In this document: positions 9,264 through 18,100 of the stretch, one piece after another
How the letters are laid out: each line of letters begins with the position of its first letter
How positions within the stretch are numbered: position 1 is the stretch's first letter
NCBI GenBank assembly: GCA_023412475.1
Contig: JAEYNR010000065.1
Coordinates: 61,401-125,400, forward strand
Source: Fibrobacterota bacterium
GTDB lineage: Bacteria; Fibrobacterota; Chitinivibrionia; Chitinivibrionales; Chitinispirillaceae
Length of the DNA stretch: 64,000 nt
Direction of reading: 5' to 3'
Position numbers and translations under genes: made by a program
Notes under the pieces: model-generated
What the model saw: only the letters and a program-made list of their open reading frames with translations
What the model was told of the DNA's origin: nothing
Database searches by the model: none

Positions 9264-10607
9264 ATGTCGATGCAGTTACAACTTTTCGGTGCAGCAGGTA
9301 CGGTGACCGGTTCATGTTCACTGGTTACATGCGGTTCAAAACAGATTCTTGTAGATTGCGGCGTTACGCAGGATAAAGACTGCGAAAAACGAAACAAACT
9401 CCCCTTTGACCCCAAAACAATAGATGCGGTTATCCTTACACATGCTCATCTTGACCACTGCGGACTGGTGCCCCTGCTTTTTCGGCATGGATTTGACGGA
9501 CCGGTTATCACTCAATACGCTACCGGGGAGCTCGCTCCGATTCTATGGCAGGATACGCTTTCTTTAACCGCTTACGACAGCTATCAATTGTTTGACAAAA
9601 CGGCCTGCGAAAAGGCAGTTAAAGCAATCACTTATCATGATTATGAAGAGCCGTTTAGTATCGATGATATTAATATTACATTCTATGATGCAGGCCATAT
9701 TCTGGGTTCATCACATGTGGAAATTGAATACCATGGCAGGAGATTACTTTTCTCCGGTGATATAGGACCAAAAAACAGCCCCATAATAAATGACCCTAAT
9801 TTCACCTGGAAAGATCCATTCGATCTGGTGGTGATCGAGTCTACCTATGGCAACCGTACACATAAGAGTAGAAGTGATACGATTAATGAGTTTAAAGATC
9901 TTGTCAGGGATGTAATCAAAAACCGTGGCGTTCTTCTTGTTCCTGCTTTTGCCATAGGACGGACTCAGGAGATAATTTATCATCTCAACTCCCTTGTGGA
10001 ATCAGGTGAAATCCCACCGATACCGGTTCTGACCGATTCACCGATGGCCAATAAAGTCACCTCGATCTACCGAAAATATACGGTTTGCTATGACGATGAA
10101 ACTATCGAACAGATTGAGAGGGGTGATAAGCCGCTTGATTTCAGGGGGCTTTACCAGGTAAAATCAGCAGATGAATCCCGCTCATTGACTCAACTCCGTC
10201 CTCCTTTTATTATTATCGCAGGATCAGGCATGTGTAATAGCGGAAGAATTGTGCATCATATAAAGAATTTCATTGGATCAGAATCAACTACCATTATGAT
10301 TGTAGGATGGCAGGGCAAGGGAACTCTGGGGAGAAAACTTGCAGATGGAGTAAAGTCGATAAAGATTAATGGTGAAGATTACCAGGTAAGAGCAAAAATA
10401 GCTACTCTAAATGGGTTTTCTGCACATGCAGACCAGAAAGAGCTGCTTCAGTGGGCTAAAGCAATACCTACAGATGATACAAATACAATTTGGATAGTTA
10501 ATCACGGTGAAAAGGATGCTTCCGGACATTTAGCCAGTCTTCTAAGGAGTGCGGGGTTGGGAGAGGCTAAAGAGGCAGTTAGAGGGGAAAAAACACGATT
10601 ATTTTGA
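9264..10607 (+). CDS. MBL-fold beta-CASP ribonuclease-like metallo-hydrolase
   Basis: Encodes 447 residues with a strong ribosome site (AAGGAGGA, nine bases before ATG). The zinc-binding motif HAHLDH is at residues 60-65, followed by downstream metal ligands in 'DAGHILGSSH' and 'LFSGDIG'. The beta-CASP cap is represented by 'VPAFAIGRTQEI', 'DSPMA', 'GSGMCNSGRIVHH' and 'FSAHADQ'. The C-terminal 'VNHGEK' completes the RMMBL segment. The length is typical for bacterial YSH1/CPSF-like RNases. RNA processing is the family role; its substrate here is unknown. It stands alone between the accessory region and the PEP-CTERM genes and is probably not part of the EPS system. Confidence 0.9.
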   Translation: MSMQLQLFGAAGTVTGSCSLVTCGSKQILVDCGVTQDKDCEKRNKLPFDPKTIDAVILTHAHLDHCGLVPLLFRHGFDGPVITQYATGELAPILWQDTLSLTAYDSYQLFDKTACEKAVKAITYHDYEEPFSIDDINITFYDAGHILGSSHVEIEYHGRRLLFSGDIGPKNSPIINDPNFTWKDPFDLVVIESTYGNRTHKSRSDTINEFKDLVRDVIKNRGVLLVPAFAIGRTQEIIYHLNSLVESGEIPPIPVLTDSPMANKVTSIYRKYTVCYDDETIEQIERGDKPLDFRGLYQVKSADESRSLTQLRPPFIIIAGSGMCNSGRIVHHIKNFIGSESTTIMIVGWQGKGTLGRKLADGVKSIKINGEDYQVRAKIATLNGFSAHADQKELLQWAKAIPTDDTNTIWIVNHGEKDASGHLASLLRSAGLGEAKEAVRGEKTRLF

Positions 10608-10668
10608 TTAACATGATTAACACGATTTTCTCAGAATGGATTCTGATTTTGTGCTTATAATAGATAAT

Positions 10669-10707
10669 AAAAAAAAATCCCCTTGCCGGCTATAGCCTGA
10701 CAAGAGG
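10669..10707 (-). terminator. Rho-independent terminator of the choice-of-anchor PEP-CTERM gene
   Basis: A hairpin with arms CCTCTTG and CAAGGGG encloses the perfect palindrome GGCTATAGCC. On the minus strand it is followed by a run of T residues. It lies 25 bp beyond the stop codon of the minus-strand gene. Confidence 0.8.
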
Positions 10708-10731
10708 ATCGAAATTCTGATTTAAAGAAAA

Positions 10732-11700
10732 TTATTTTCTTATCAACACGTTCTTTCTTGAAAGAAACAGCAGAAAAAGAGCACCTGCAACAAGCATTGT
10801 TGTGGTTGAGCTTTCTGGAACACTTGGTGGTGGAGGTGGCAGATCAAAATCTCCGGGATTTACCTGATGAAACTGGTACTGCCCATCGAAAGACTTTGCA
10901 ATTAAAGTTCCATACATCTGTCCATAATTGCCTGTTACATCAGTATCAGCAGCGAGAATATTTCCATAAAAACTTTTAATGTCCAAAGAACTTGCATTTC
11001 TAATATTAAATAAGATATTTGAACCAGTTAAGGTATCTCCTGTCCTATAATTAGCTTTATCTATATGCTTCAAAGCTATATCGCTACCATCCCCGTCAAC
11101 GTTGATAACATATTGCTTATCAAGATTTTCAAAATACAAGCTTGAAACCTGTTCTAAATCTTTAGCATCAACGGTGTAATAGATCACATCTTCACCATCA
11201 ACATCGTCGAAATTAAGCACATTTGATTGATCTCTCCAAACTTCTGTACCAGAATTAGCCGCAAGCTGGCAGGAAAAGATTTCAAGTTGTTCCTTTGCAT
11301 CGTTAAAATCGAATATGCCCTTAACATCAGCACTTTCGTTGATAACACCATGAACTGCATAGTTATCAGCTTTAGTTACAGTTCCACCGGCTGAAATACC
11401 CCCCCAGACACTGCCCCCCCCATCCCACATATCATTTCGGAGATCTACATCGCCTCCAGCAACAAGGACATTCGTAGGATAATTTTCAGTATGGGCCCAT
11501 TGCGTACCAATAGAATAGCTATTTTTAATTGTAACATTACCTGATGCAGCAAGACTACCCCAGGTCTGATCATTATAAGAAGAAAAATCTCCGAAGGTCA
11601 AAACATTATACCCTCCGGTTAAATCAACAAAGCCGGCACTTGCCTGTGTTGCTAAAGCGATAGCTGTAACAACAATGGTCCTTAAAAATTTCCTGTTCAT
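10732..11700 (-). CDS. PEP-CTERM protein with choice-of-anchor A type domain
   Basis: Encodes 322 residues. A signal peptide (residues 1-22, ATQASAG) is followed by 'YNVLTFGDFSSYNDQTWGSLAASGNVTI', typical of choice-of-anchor A (collagen-binding-like) domains in exported adhesive proteins. A PPPPPSVPESSTTT linker leads to a hydrophobic helix and RKNVLIRK. This is a PEP-CTERM signal with PES replacing PEP. The exosortase encoded near 61.2-62.2 kb would recognise this tail and remove or transfer it, leaving the protein in the EPS matrix. Unlike the other three PEP-CTERM genes here, it has no sigma-54 promoter upstream; a weak sigma-70-like TTGACT element lies ~50 bp before the ATG. Confidence 0.85.
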   Translation of the reverse strand: MNRKFLRTIVVTAIALATQASAGFVDLTGGYNVLTFGDFSSYNDQTWGSLAASGNVTIKNSYSIGTQWAHTENYPTNVLVAGGDVDLRNDMWDGGGSVWGGISAGGTVTKADNYAVHGVINESADVKGIFDFNDAKEQLEIFSCQLAANSGTEVWRDQSNVLNFDDVDGEDVIYYTVDAKDLEQVSSLYFENLDKQYVINVDGDGSDIALKHIDKANYRTGDTLTGSNILFNIRNASSLDIKSFYGNILAADTDVTGNYGQMYGTLIAKSFDGQYQFHQVNPGDFDLPPPPPSVPESSTTTMLVAGALFLLFLSRKNVLIRK

Positions 11701-11845
11701 TCGAAACTCTCTTGCTTGTGAAGTGAATCATATTTTATTAATAAATTTGATAGTCAATAAAATAGTATAATGTATATGTGGTGTGTTAAAAAAATACAAA
11801 AGCGGATAAGAATTGGTGGTTTTTTTAGGAATCAATCAAAATGAT

Positions 11846-12004
11846 GAAAATAGGAAATTCGAAACAAGAAACTGAAAGATATTCTAAAACACCAAACTCT
11901 AAATTTTAAACAGAGAACAAGGAGTTAAACGACAAGTAAAATTTATCATTTAATCCTGTTCTTGTTCTTGTTTCGAATTTCGAATTTCAAATTTCGAATT
12001 TTAA
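11846..12004. repeat. Dispersed palindromic AATTCGAAA repeat
   Basis: The left end GGAAATTCGAAACAAGAA is mirrored at the right end by TTCTTGTTTCGAATTTC, forming inverted arms about 110 bp apart around A/T-rich sequence. It belongs to the repeat family found at many intergenic spots in this window (for example 20915-21102, 52427-52690 and 60762-61076). It fills the gap between two PEP-CTERM genes. Confidence 0.7.
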
Positions 12005-12009
12005 AAAAT

Positions 12010-12633
12010 TTATTTTTTTCTACTGCGTACAAATCCCAAACCAAGCAAACTAACACTTAAGAGTGATAACATTGCCGGCTCCGGAACGGATGAATAACTA
12101 ACACCTCTTACCGAAAAGTCATGCAACATCCCCAAAAATGAACCTTCTTTTGCAGTAAAACTTATGCTTGATACGGTTTTGTTGATGCTAAGGGTTAATT
12201 CACCGTTTTGGTTTTCAGTAATAAATTCGCCGATCTCTCCAGTGCTTAGTTCATAGAGTCCTTTTTCTCTCCATAACACAAACCCATCTGTGAAAAGATT
12301 ACTGATATAAACAGACTCAAGGTTTACATCTTTATCAAAAGATATTGTCAGGACTTCAGGATAATCTATTTCATAAGGGAGATCATCGGGAATTTTAATG
12401 AGACCACCAAACCAATCATTTAATCTAGAGTAATCAACACCAATGCCATCACTACTTTTGGTAAGTTTAGCACCTTCTGGAGCCGCACTCAAAGTGATTC
12501 CATACTCTTCACTTGTAAAAGAAGCCTGTCCATGAGCACCACTGAAAGTAGCATCAGTGAAATAGACCGGTGCAGCAGATGCCACAAAAGCCATCCCTAT
12601 CACCCCAACAAAAACAGAAACTAAACGATTCAT
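12010..12633 (-). CDS. PEP-CTERM protein, sigma-54 controlled
   Basis: Encodes 207 residues from ATG 12633, chosen because AGGAG lies seven bases upstream and the sequence MNRLVSVFVGVIGMAFVASA forms a clean signal peptide. The longer ORF would read into the promoter. The body is a beta-rich domain ('PEVLTISFDKDVNLESVYISNLF'), similar in style to PEP-CTERM anchoring/jelly-roll domains. The tail SSVPEPAMLSLLSVSLLGLG followed by FVRSRKK is a textbook PEP-CTERM sorting signal. Matrix protein processed by the exosortase. It has its own sigma-54 promoter at 12685-12699 and an upstream element at 12925-12962. Confidence 0.88.
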   Translation of the reverse strand: MNRLVSVFVGVIGMAFVASAAPVYFTDATFSGAHGQASFTSEEYGITLSAAPEGAKLTKSSDGIGVDYSRLNDWFGGLIKIPDDLPYEIDYPEVLTISFDKDVNLESVYISNLFTDGFVLWREKGLYELSTGEIGEFITENQNGELTLSINKTVSSISFTAKEGSFLGMLHDFSVRGVSYSSVPEPAMLSLLSVSLLGLGFVRSRKK

Positions 12634-12684
12634 CTTGTAACTCCTACTAAAGCTGAAACAAAATAATTGAGCACATAATTGCAT

Positions 12685-12699
12685 GCTAATTTCATGCCA
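12685..12699 (-). promoter_or_regulatory. Sigma-54 promoter of PEP-CTERM gene
   Basis: On the minus strand this reads TGGCATGAAATTAGC, matching the -24/-12 consensus TGGCACG-N4-TTGC with exact GG/GC spacing. The inferred start is about 12 bp downstream, giving a ~40-nt leader to the ATG at 12633. Confidence 0.8.
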
Positions 12700-12924
12700 A
12701 AAAACTCCTTTAGACAGCTCTCATTTAGGGTATTTTAAAAGTAACACCTTGTTTTTTAGTTAATTATCGTTTGTTTACATTTTACTGATGATACTCTGAC
12801 CGTTTTTTCTTAATCTTGCTGTAACCTGCTAAATAGCACTGCATTAGCCTGGTAACAAAACTTTGTAACAGAATCGTAAACCCAGTTGCGCTTTTTTAAT
12901 TTATCGAGAATTTTTGGGCATACC

Positions 12925-12962
12925 TGTAAAAAGGCTAAGAAAGGTGTCGGTGTTTCTTACAT
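12925..12962 (-). promoter_or_regulatory. Probable enhancer (PrsR-type site) upstream of PEP-CTERM gene
   Basis: The plus strand carries TGTAAAAA, 11 bp, then GTGTCGGTGTTTCTTACAT (12944-12962). The second box differs from the one at 14197-14215 at four of 19 positions. It lies ~245 bp upstream of the sigma-54 promoter at 12685-12699, a normal distance for an enhancer of an NtrC-class activator. Confidence 0.65.
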
Positions 12963-13017
12963 TTTAGTTTTGAAAACACCGTAGTAAAATAGGACCGCTA
13001 ATGCAGGTACCATAAAA

Positions 13018-13050
13018 AAAAGGGATACCGTTATTTTTGGTATCCCTTTT
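13018..13050. terminator. Bidirectional terminator hairpin
   Basis: Perfect 12-bp arms AAAAGGGATACC and GGTATCCCTTTT with a 9-bp loop, flanked by A and T runs. It sits 27 bp past the stop of the minus-strand PEP-CTERM gene. Confidence 0.85.
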
Positions 13051-13076
13051 CTCCACCCGTAAAAAAAGTAATCTTA

Positions 13077-14006
13077 TTATTTTCTTTTTTGGCGCATAAA
13101 TGCTACGCCGAACATGCTAAGACCCAGAAGTATCAGCATGGATGGCTCAGGTACGTTTGTTACCCGGATTTTGAAATTTTCGGTTTCTCCCTGAGTGTAC
13201 TGTTTATTTTTTTCGAACACATTGGGATTATAGGTTTCTGAGTTAAAACCAGGATGACCTCCAGCAAGATCGCTACTGCACACCACACGAGCTAAAAGCT
13301 CATACTCTCCAGCATTATCGAAAGTGTAAGTGACTGAAAATGTTGAGTCTACATTGGCATAGTATAGTGATTCGCCTTTCTTCACATTTTGAATTTTGTA
13401 GGAACTATAATCCCCTTCCTTAGGAACTTTATTTGCATCATAAACATATTCTGTTATAGTTGTAGTATCATATACCCATTCATATATATCCCTATCTTTT
13501 TTTCCTGTCTTAACCTTTGTTTTTGTCACCTTTTCGTAGCTATATTGATAAGCATTCGTATAATCGCTATATACTGAATAGGTATTATGGTTTTTATCGC
13601 TCCTTAAAGCATCAAGAGTCTCACCAAACACCCATTTATCGGCTAAAATAACTTCATCATCCAGCCATACTTTCAGTGCATCGAAAGTGTGAACACCCCA
13701 GAGAGTTTTATGAACCGTGAAATCACAGGTTACCTCATCTCCCACATTAATTTCGAGTATACCATTAACCAAATTGACCTCTTGTCCATTTACTAGCACA
13801 CCGATCCCATCGTTTACACCCCACTGTTTACCAAGCATCTGCCACCTGGGATCACTATGCAACCCTTTCTGATTATCTGGAACCTGATTGGGTTGATTAA
13901 TTACCTCACCATTCCATGTTGTTGGGGCTGTCCATATTGCATCAGCCTGAGCAATACTGAAAATCATCAAAACTGCTACTATTCCACTTAAAATCTTTCT
14001 GTTCAA
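13077..14006 (-). CDS. PEP-CTERM protein with TTG start, sigma-54 controlled
   Basis: Encodes 309 residues from a TTG codon at 14006. GGAGGT stands immediately upstream, and the product then begins (M)NRKILSGIVAVLMIFSIAQADA, a signal peptide that resembles the MNRKFLRTIV start of the gene at 11700. The only upstream ATG (14084) lies inside the sigma-54 promoter and cannot be the start. The body is a beta-rich exported domain with Lys/Tyr-rich charged turns. The tail NVPEPSMLILLGLSMFGVAF followed by MRQKRK is a PEP-CTERM signal. Promoter 14069-14083 and enhancer 14179-14215 lie upstream. Matrix protein; specific role unknown. Confidence 0.87.
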   Translation of the reverse strand: MNRKILSGIVAVLMIFSIAQADAIWTAPTTWNGEVINQPNQVPDNQKGLHSDPRWQMLGKQWGVNDGIGVLVNGQEVNLVNGILEINVGDEVTCDFTVHKTLWGVHTFDALKVWLDDEVILADKWVFGETLDALRSDKNHNTYSVYSDYTNAYQYSYEKVTKTKVKTGKKDRDIYEWVYDTTTITEYVYDANKVPKEGDYSSYKIQNVKKGESLYYANVDSTFSVTYTFDNAGEYELLARVVCSSDLAGGHPGFNSETYNPNVFEKNKQYTQGETENFKIRVTNVPEPSMLILLGLSMFGVAFMRQKRK

Positions 14007-14068
14007 AACTACCTCCGCTGTTTTTAAATAAAGTAGATATTTCTGTTTTAAGTTTGTGCATAAAGGCA

Positions 14069-14083
14069 GCAATTTCCATGCCA
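14069..14083 (-). promoter_or_regulatory. Sigma-54 promoter of PEP-CTERM gene
   Basis: The minus strand reads TGGCATGGAAATTGC, a perfect -24 TGGCAT and -12 TTGC with canonical spacing. It lies ~65 bp upstream of the TTG start at 14006. Confidence 0.87.
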
Positions 14084-14178
14084 TTACAGTTCACTAAATT
14101 GTGACTACAACCAACTTAGCGAAATTCCTAAATTCTGAACTCACCTTCGCATGCTTTCATGCTAAATTAAAAAAGCCC

Positions 14179-14215
14179 TGTAAAAAGACAAGGAATGTGT
14201 CGAAATTTCTTACAC
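14179..14215 (-). promoter_or_regulatory. Probable enhancer (PrsR-type site)
   Basis: The plus strand reads TGTAAAAA, 10 bp, then GTGTCGAAATTTCTTACAC (14197-14215), a partial dyad GTGT-N11-ACAC. It lies ~114 bp upstream of the sigma-54 promoter at 14069-14083. The same two-part arrangement recurs at 12925-12962 and 23055-23091. Confidence 0.68.
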
Positions 14216-14464
14216 CTTGGGTTTCTTTATGGTTCTATTTCTTTTTTCCTATCTACTGACAAATAAACTTGAACCAAAGCTATCTGGTGCCATAAATCCG
14301 ATCACAATACAATATAGAGTATGAAAAGTGAAATGAAGTTTCAGATTTGTACATTTCTATCTTTTCTTTAATGCCTAAATTTTTGAACTCTTATGTATAT
14401 TAATTCCTTTATTCCTATTTAATATTTATTTTACTGACTCTACAAAACCCGGAGGATATAATTT

Positions 14465-15178
14465 ATGAAAAAACAACTGATACCACTATGTTTGTTACTT
14501 TTTATTAATCTTGTATTTTCTGCTGAAACTATGGATACCACCGCAAAAAATGTCACTTCTACTGTTACAACAGTAGATTCTTCAGAAGGTCCGGCTACAT
14601 ATGAATGGAATTTTCTTCCTGGTGATGCTATAAGGATTATAGTAACCCCGGATACCGGTTTCCCCAACGGAGTCTATCCGGTTGAAGCCGATGGTTTTGT
14701 GGACCTTCCCATGATAGGACCTCTTTCAGTAAAAACCATGAGCAGGACTGATTTTGAACAGAAGGTCAAAGATGCCTATATACCAATTTTAAGGTTTTCA
14801 AGTGTTCAGGTCAGAAGAGTTATGTCTATCGGTTTTCAGGGTGGATTTCGTCGGCCGGGGGTTTACTGGGTTACACCTGGATCAACTCTTTGGTATGCAT
14901 TATCATTAGCGGGTGGCACAGTACGGGAAGATGGCCTGAAAAAAATCAGATGGGAGCGTGATGGCAAAAGAATGGAGCAGAAGGTACCTGAACTGTTAAA
15001 AGACCCTCAAGCGATTTTCAAACTTGGACTGCGCTCCGGTGACATATTCAGGGTAATAAACCGTCCAAAAAAGACTGGCTGGGAAATATTCAGACAGGAT
15101 GTTCTGCCTCTTTTAAGCATCGGTCTCTCCAGTGCAGTTACAGCAATTACACTTTACGAATGGTCCCAGAAAAGGTAA
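14465..15178 (+). CDS. Wza-type polysaccharide export protein
   Basis: Encodes 237 residues; GGAGG is nine bases before the ATG. A signal peptide (1-20, ending VFSAE) is followed by a Poly_export domain ('FLPGDAIRIIVTPDTGFPNGVYPVEADGFVDLPMIGPL') and an SLBB-like segment ('GFRRPGVYWVTPGSTLWYALSLAGG'). A C-terminal membrane helix lies near residues 214-231. It is shorter than E. coli Wza and has no lipobox. It should form the periplasmic/outer-membrane exit for the EPS. It is the first gene of a two-gene operon with the tyrosine autokinase (4-bp gap) and is divergent from the PEP-CTERM gene at 14006. Confidence 0.87.
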   Translation: MKKQLIPLCLLLFINLVFSAETMDTTAKNVTSTVTTVDSSEGPATYEWNFLPGDAIRIIVTPDTGFPNGVYPVEADGFVDLPMIGPLSVKTMSRTDFEQKVKDAYIPILRFSSVQVRRVMSIGFQGGFRRPGVYWVTPGSTLWYALSLAGGTVREDGLKKIRWERDGKRMEQKVPELLKDPQAIFKLGLRSGDIFRVINRPKKTGWEIFRQDVLPLLSIGLSSAVTAITLYEWSQKR

Positions 15179-15182
15179 TATC

Positions 15183-17639
15183 ATGCAGCAAGGCTTGAAT
15201 AACCCCACACCTTCGTTTAAACCGGATTACCTGTATTGGATAAGGCATTATGCCGGACTTCTCTGGAGATGGAAATGGTATATAATACCGGTATTCCCGG
15301 CTTTGGTAGTAACCTGGTTACTGCTGGTGGTTACATTCGGTACAGTAAGACCGGAACTTGGGGTCAATGTAATTTTCGGTTTCGAAAAGCAATCCAGTGT
15401 ACTGGTGTTACCCGAGGCTCTTTCTAGTGAAATGGGAAAAATGAAACTGATCCAGAGCAGGAATTTTCTTAGTGAGATTGTGGATTCTCTCTCACTGCAT
15501 TTAATAATCCCAAAACATAACCGCTCATCCATACTTAATTTCACCTATGTTGACAGCACTGCGATCCCGGGAAAATACCACTTTGGTATAGACGAGCAAT
15601 CGAGACTCACCTACACGGTTACAGTAACAAATAGAAAGCTGGGAATAAATAAAAAGGTAATTACTACTGGCAGGCTTCCATCACTTGACACTTTGAATAC
15701 AAATGGAATGAAATTTGTATTTGTACCACAATTTCTCAAAAAACCATTTGATTTTAATTTTTATGTGATTCCCAGGGAAAAGGCTGTAGAGAATTTAAGA
15801 AACAAGATTTCTATCGTGGGAAATACCAGACGTGACCCGATGATGGAAGGTATAGTAATGGTCAATTTAAGCGGTACCGACCCTCAGCTTATCTCCACTA
15901 CCATCAATAAAATTGCGGATAAGTTTGTAGAAAGAAATCTCTCTTTCCGCAAAAGAAAATCCAGCGAAGTACTCAAGGCACTGCAGATGCAGTTGCAGAT
16001 AGCATCCGAACAGCTTCGTCATGATGAAAACAGGGTTCGAGCATTCAAAGAGGAAAACCCTAAAGTCGGCTTGGGTATAGATGCCCAGAATGCGATTAAC
16101 ACTATGACTATGCTGGAATCAAGGGATCTTACTCTTTCCACAGAAATCGATGATGCAAAAGATCTGCTGAAAAGACTTTCGGAGCAAACCGGGAATGATA
16201 AAGATCAAATTACCAGTGAAGCGCTTCTGTTTCTCAGCAGTCGTAATGTATCAACCGCAATCATTCTTCAAAAGGATTTTAATACCCAATCACAGCAAAA
16301 AGCAACACTACTTTCCAGCCGCTATTCAGCGGAACATCCGATGATTAAAGAGGCTCAGTCGAAAATTGATGCAGCAGCCGTCAAGACTATGCAGTTACTG
16401 CAGGATTTCATTAAAAAGCAGAACGAGGAAATTACTAAAACCAAATCTCAGAAAACGCTATCTTTAAGTCAGTTGAAAGGACTTCCACAAAAAGAGATGC
16501 AACTGGCAGCCATGACCAGACAACAGCAAATAAACTCTGAGATCTATTCAAATCTGCTCAGCAGATATAATCAAGCTAAAATTTCTGATGAAACCGAGGT
16601 ACCCGATATCTATATAATGGATTATTCAGTTCCTCCGGAAATAGCTTCTGCTCAAAAAGAACTGATGAAACTTTTGGCCATAGGTTTACTGGTATGCATA
16701 CTGATTGCTTTCGGCCCGGCAGTAGCTTTTGATTTTTTCGACAAACGACCCAGGTCTGAAGATGACCTTAAAAGGTTCATGCAATTCCCGGTTCTGGAAG
16801 CTATTCCGACACTAAACAAAAAAAAGGAAAAACTCAAAGATGGCAGTGAAGATCAGCAGGTTAATACTGTCGATTCTAAACTTCTGATCTTAGGCCCTTC
16901 CATTACCTATGTTCATGAACTTTTCCGTTCTTTAAGGGCGAAACTGAATTACCGCCTGGAAGCTACTAACGGGAAATCGATACTGATTACAGGTTACGAT
17001 TCGGGTGAAGGGAAATCTCTGATTGCTGCAAATATGGCAATCATGGCGGCCCAACAACATAGCCCTACCCTTCTTATCGATGCGGATATGCGCAGAGGTG
17101 TACTTCATAATACTTTTTCAGTTTATAATCAGCCCGGCTTATCCGATCTTCTATTGTGTGAACATCAGATAACCGAACAGATGTTAAGATCATCAATAAA
17201 ACCCACTATTTTCCCACACCTGTTTCTCCTTACAGCAGGAAACCAGGTTCAAAATCCTACAGAACTATTAACCAGCCGTTTATTTAAAGGCATTATGCAG
17301 TGGGTAGATGCCCGATTTGCGATGGTCATTATCGATGCTCCACCATTATCTCCTGTTACTGATGCGATAATCATTAACAAAGTGGTATCAGGATCGGTTC
17401 TGGTGGTCAGAGCAGGAAAGACCAATACAGCAGGACTCAACAAGATTATTAATGAGTATCCCTCCTTTAAAGAGAAGATTCTGGGCCTGGTGCTTAATGG
17501 TGTAAATAATGCCCCAAAGCAGAAAAAGTACAATGCCTATTATTATCGAGGCAACCCAGGGTTAAAACCGGAACAGCCGCTTCTTTTGACAGCACAAGTT
17601 GATGCGGAAGATGAGAGTGAAGAGACACAAGACAATTGA
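15183..17639 (+). CDS. Wzc-like polysaccharide co-polymerase and tyrosine autokinase
   Basis: Encodes 818 residues from ATG 15183 (AAGG seven bases upstream, 4 bp after the previous stop); an in-frame ATG inside the upstream gene is rejected. A first membrane helix lies near residues 33-52, followed by a long periplasmic Wzz region with coiled coil (~280-480) and a second helix near 500-520. The cytoplasmic BY-kinase has Walker A TGYDSGEGKS (~602-611), Walker A' LLIDADMRRG (~630) and Walker B MVIIDAPP (~714). A tyrosine cluster (YNAYYY, ~782-787) is the autophosphorylation site. It controls chain length and export together with the Wza-like protein. Confidence 0.92.
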   Translation: MQQGLNNPTPSFKPDYLYWIRHYAGLLWRWKWYIIPVFPALVVTWLLLVVTFGTVRPELGVNVIFGFEKQSSVLVLPEALSSEMGKMKLIQSRNFLSEIVDSLSLHLIIPKHNRSSILNFTYVDSTAIPGKYHFGIDEQSRLTYTVTVTNRKLGINKKVITTGRLPSLDTLNTNGMKFVFVPQFLKKPFDFNFYVIPREKAVENLRNKISIVGNTRRDPMMEGIVMVNLSGTDPQLISTTINKIADKFVERNLSFRKRKSSEVLKALQMQLQIASEQLRHDENRVRAFKEENPKVGLGIDAQNAINTMTMLESRDLTLSTEIDDAKDLLKRLSEQTGNDKDQITSEALLFLSSRNVSTAIILQKDFNTQSQQKATLLSSRYSAEHPMIKEAQSKIDAAAVKTMQLLQDFIKKQNEEITKTKSQKTLSLSQLKGLPQKEMQLAAMTRQQQINSEIYSNLLSRYNQAKISDETEVPDIYIMDYSVPPEIASAQKELMKLLAIGLLVCILIAFGPAVAFDFFDKRPRSEDDLKRFMQFPVLEAIPTLNKKKEKLKDGSEDQQVNTVDSKLLILGPSITYVHELFRSLRAKLNYRLEATNGKSILITGYDSGEGKSLIAANMAIMAAQQHSPTLLIDADMRRGVLHNTFSVYNQPGLSDLLLCEHQITEQMLRSSIKPTIFPHLFLLTAGNQVQNPTELLTSRLFKGIMQWVDARFAMVIIDAPPLSPVTDAIIINKVVSGSVLVVRAGKTNTAGLNKIINEYPSFKEKILGLVLNGVNNAPKQKKYNAYYYRGNPGLKPEQPLLLTAQVDAEDESEETQDN

Positions 17640-18100
17640 TTGAAGAAAATTCGAAATCCGAAATTCGAAACTGGTAACATGAAATTTGATACAAGAATTG
17701 ACAATAAAAAGTCCCCTAAATCCCATAGCCGTAAGGTTTAATTCCGATTGTTAAAAAATTTAACCGATGCCCCCTAAATCTCCCGAAATGAGCCCCCTAA
17801 CCCCCAAAGGGGGAACTAAGAACCACATCAAGCTACTGGTCACATTATGCGATCCTAAAGTCCCCCTTTGGGGGATTTAAGACCGGAAGGGAAAAGATCG
17901 AGAGGAATAGCGCGAAGTAGATGGTGGAGGTAGGATACCCAACTGGAAGCGATCCTATTATTAGAGGGAATTAGGGAACAAGATTTTCAAGATATTTGAG
18001 TCATTCAATTTATACTTTTTTCCAAAGCAAGCAATTTTATTTCTGACACTATCCCTGATATATGATGCTTATTATTTTTAAGGCTATTCATTTCTTTTTT
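17640..18100. repeat. Intergenic repeats including CCCCCAAAGGGGG palindromes
   Basis: Non-coding stretch. It starts with AATTCGAAATCCGAAATTCG (17648-17668), a fragment of the dispersed repeat family. Two palindromes follow in opposite polarity: CCCCCAAAGGGGG at 17801-17813 and CCCCCTTTGGGGG at 17862-17874. Together they form an inverted pair about 60 bp apart. No gene is seen. Confidence 0.55.

Noticed and set aside
14007..14084. ATG start at 14084 for the PEP-CTERM gene
   Set aside because: It overlaps the sigma-54 promoter, and the TTG at 14006 has the ribosome site and signal peptide.
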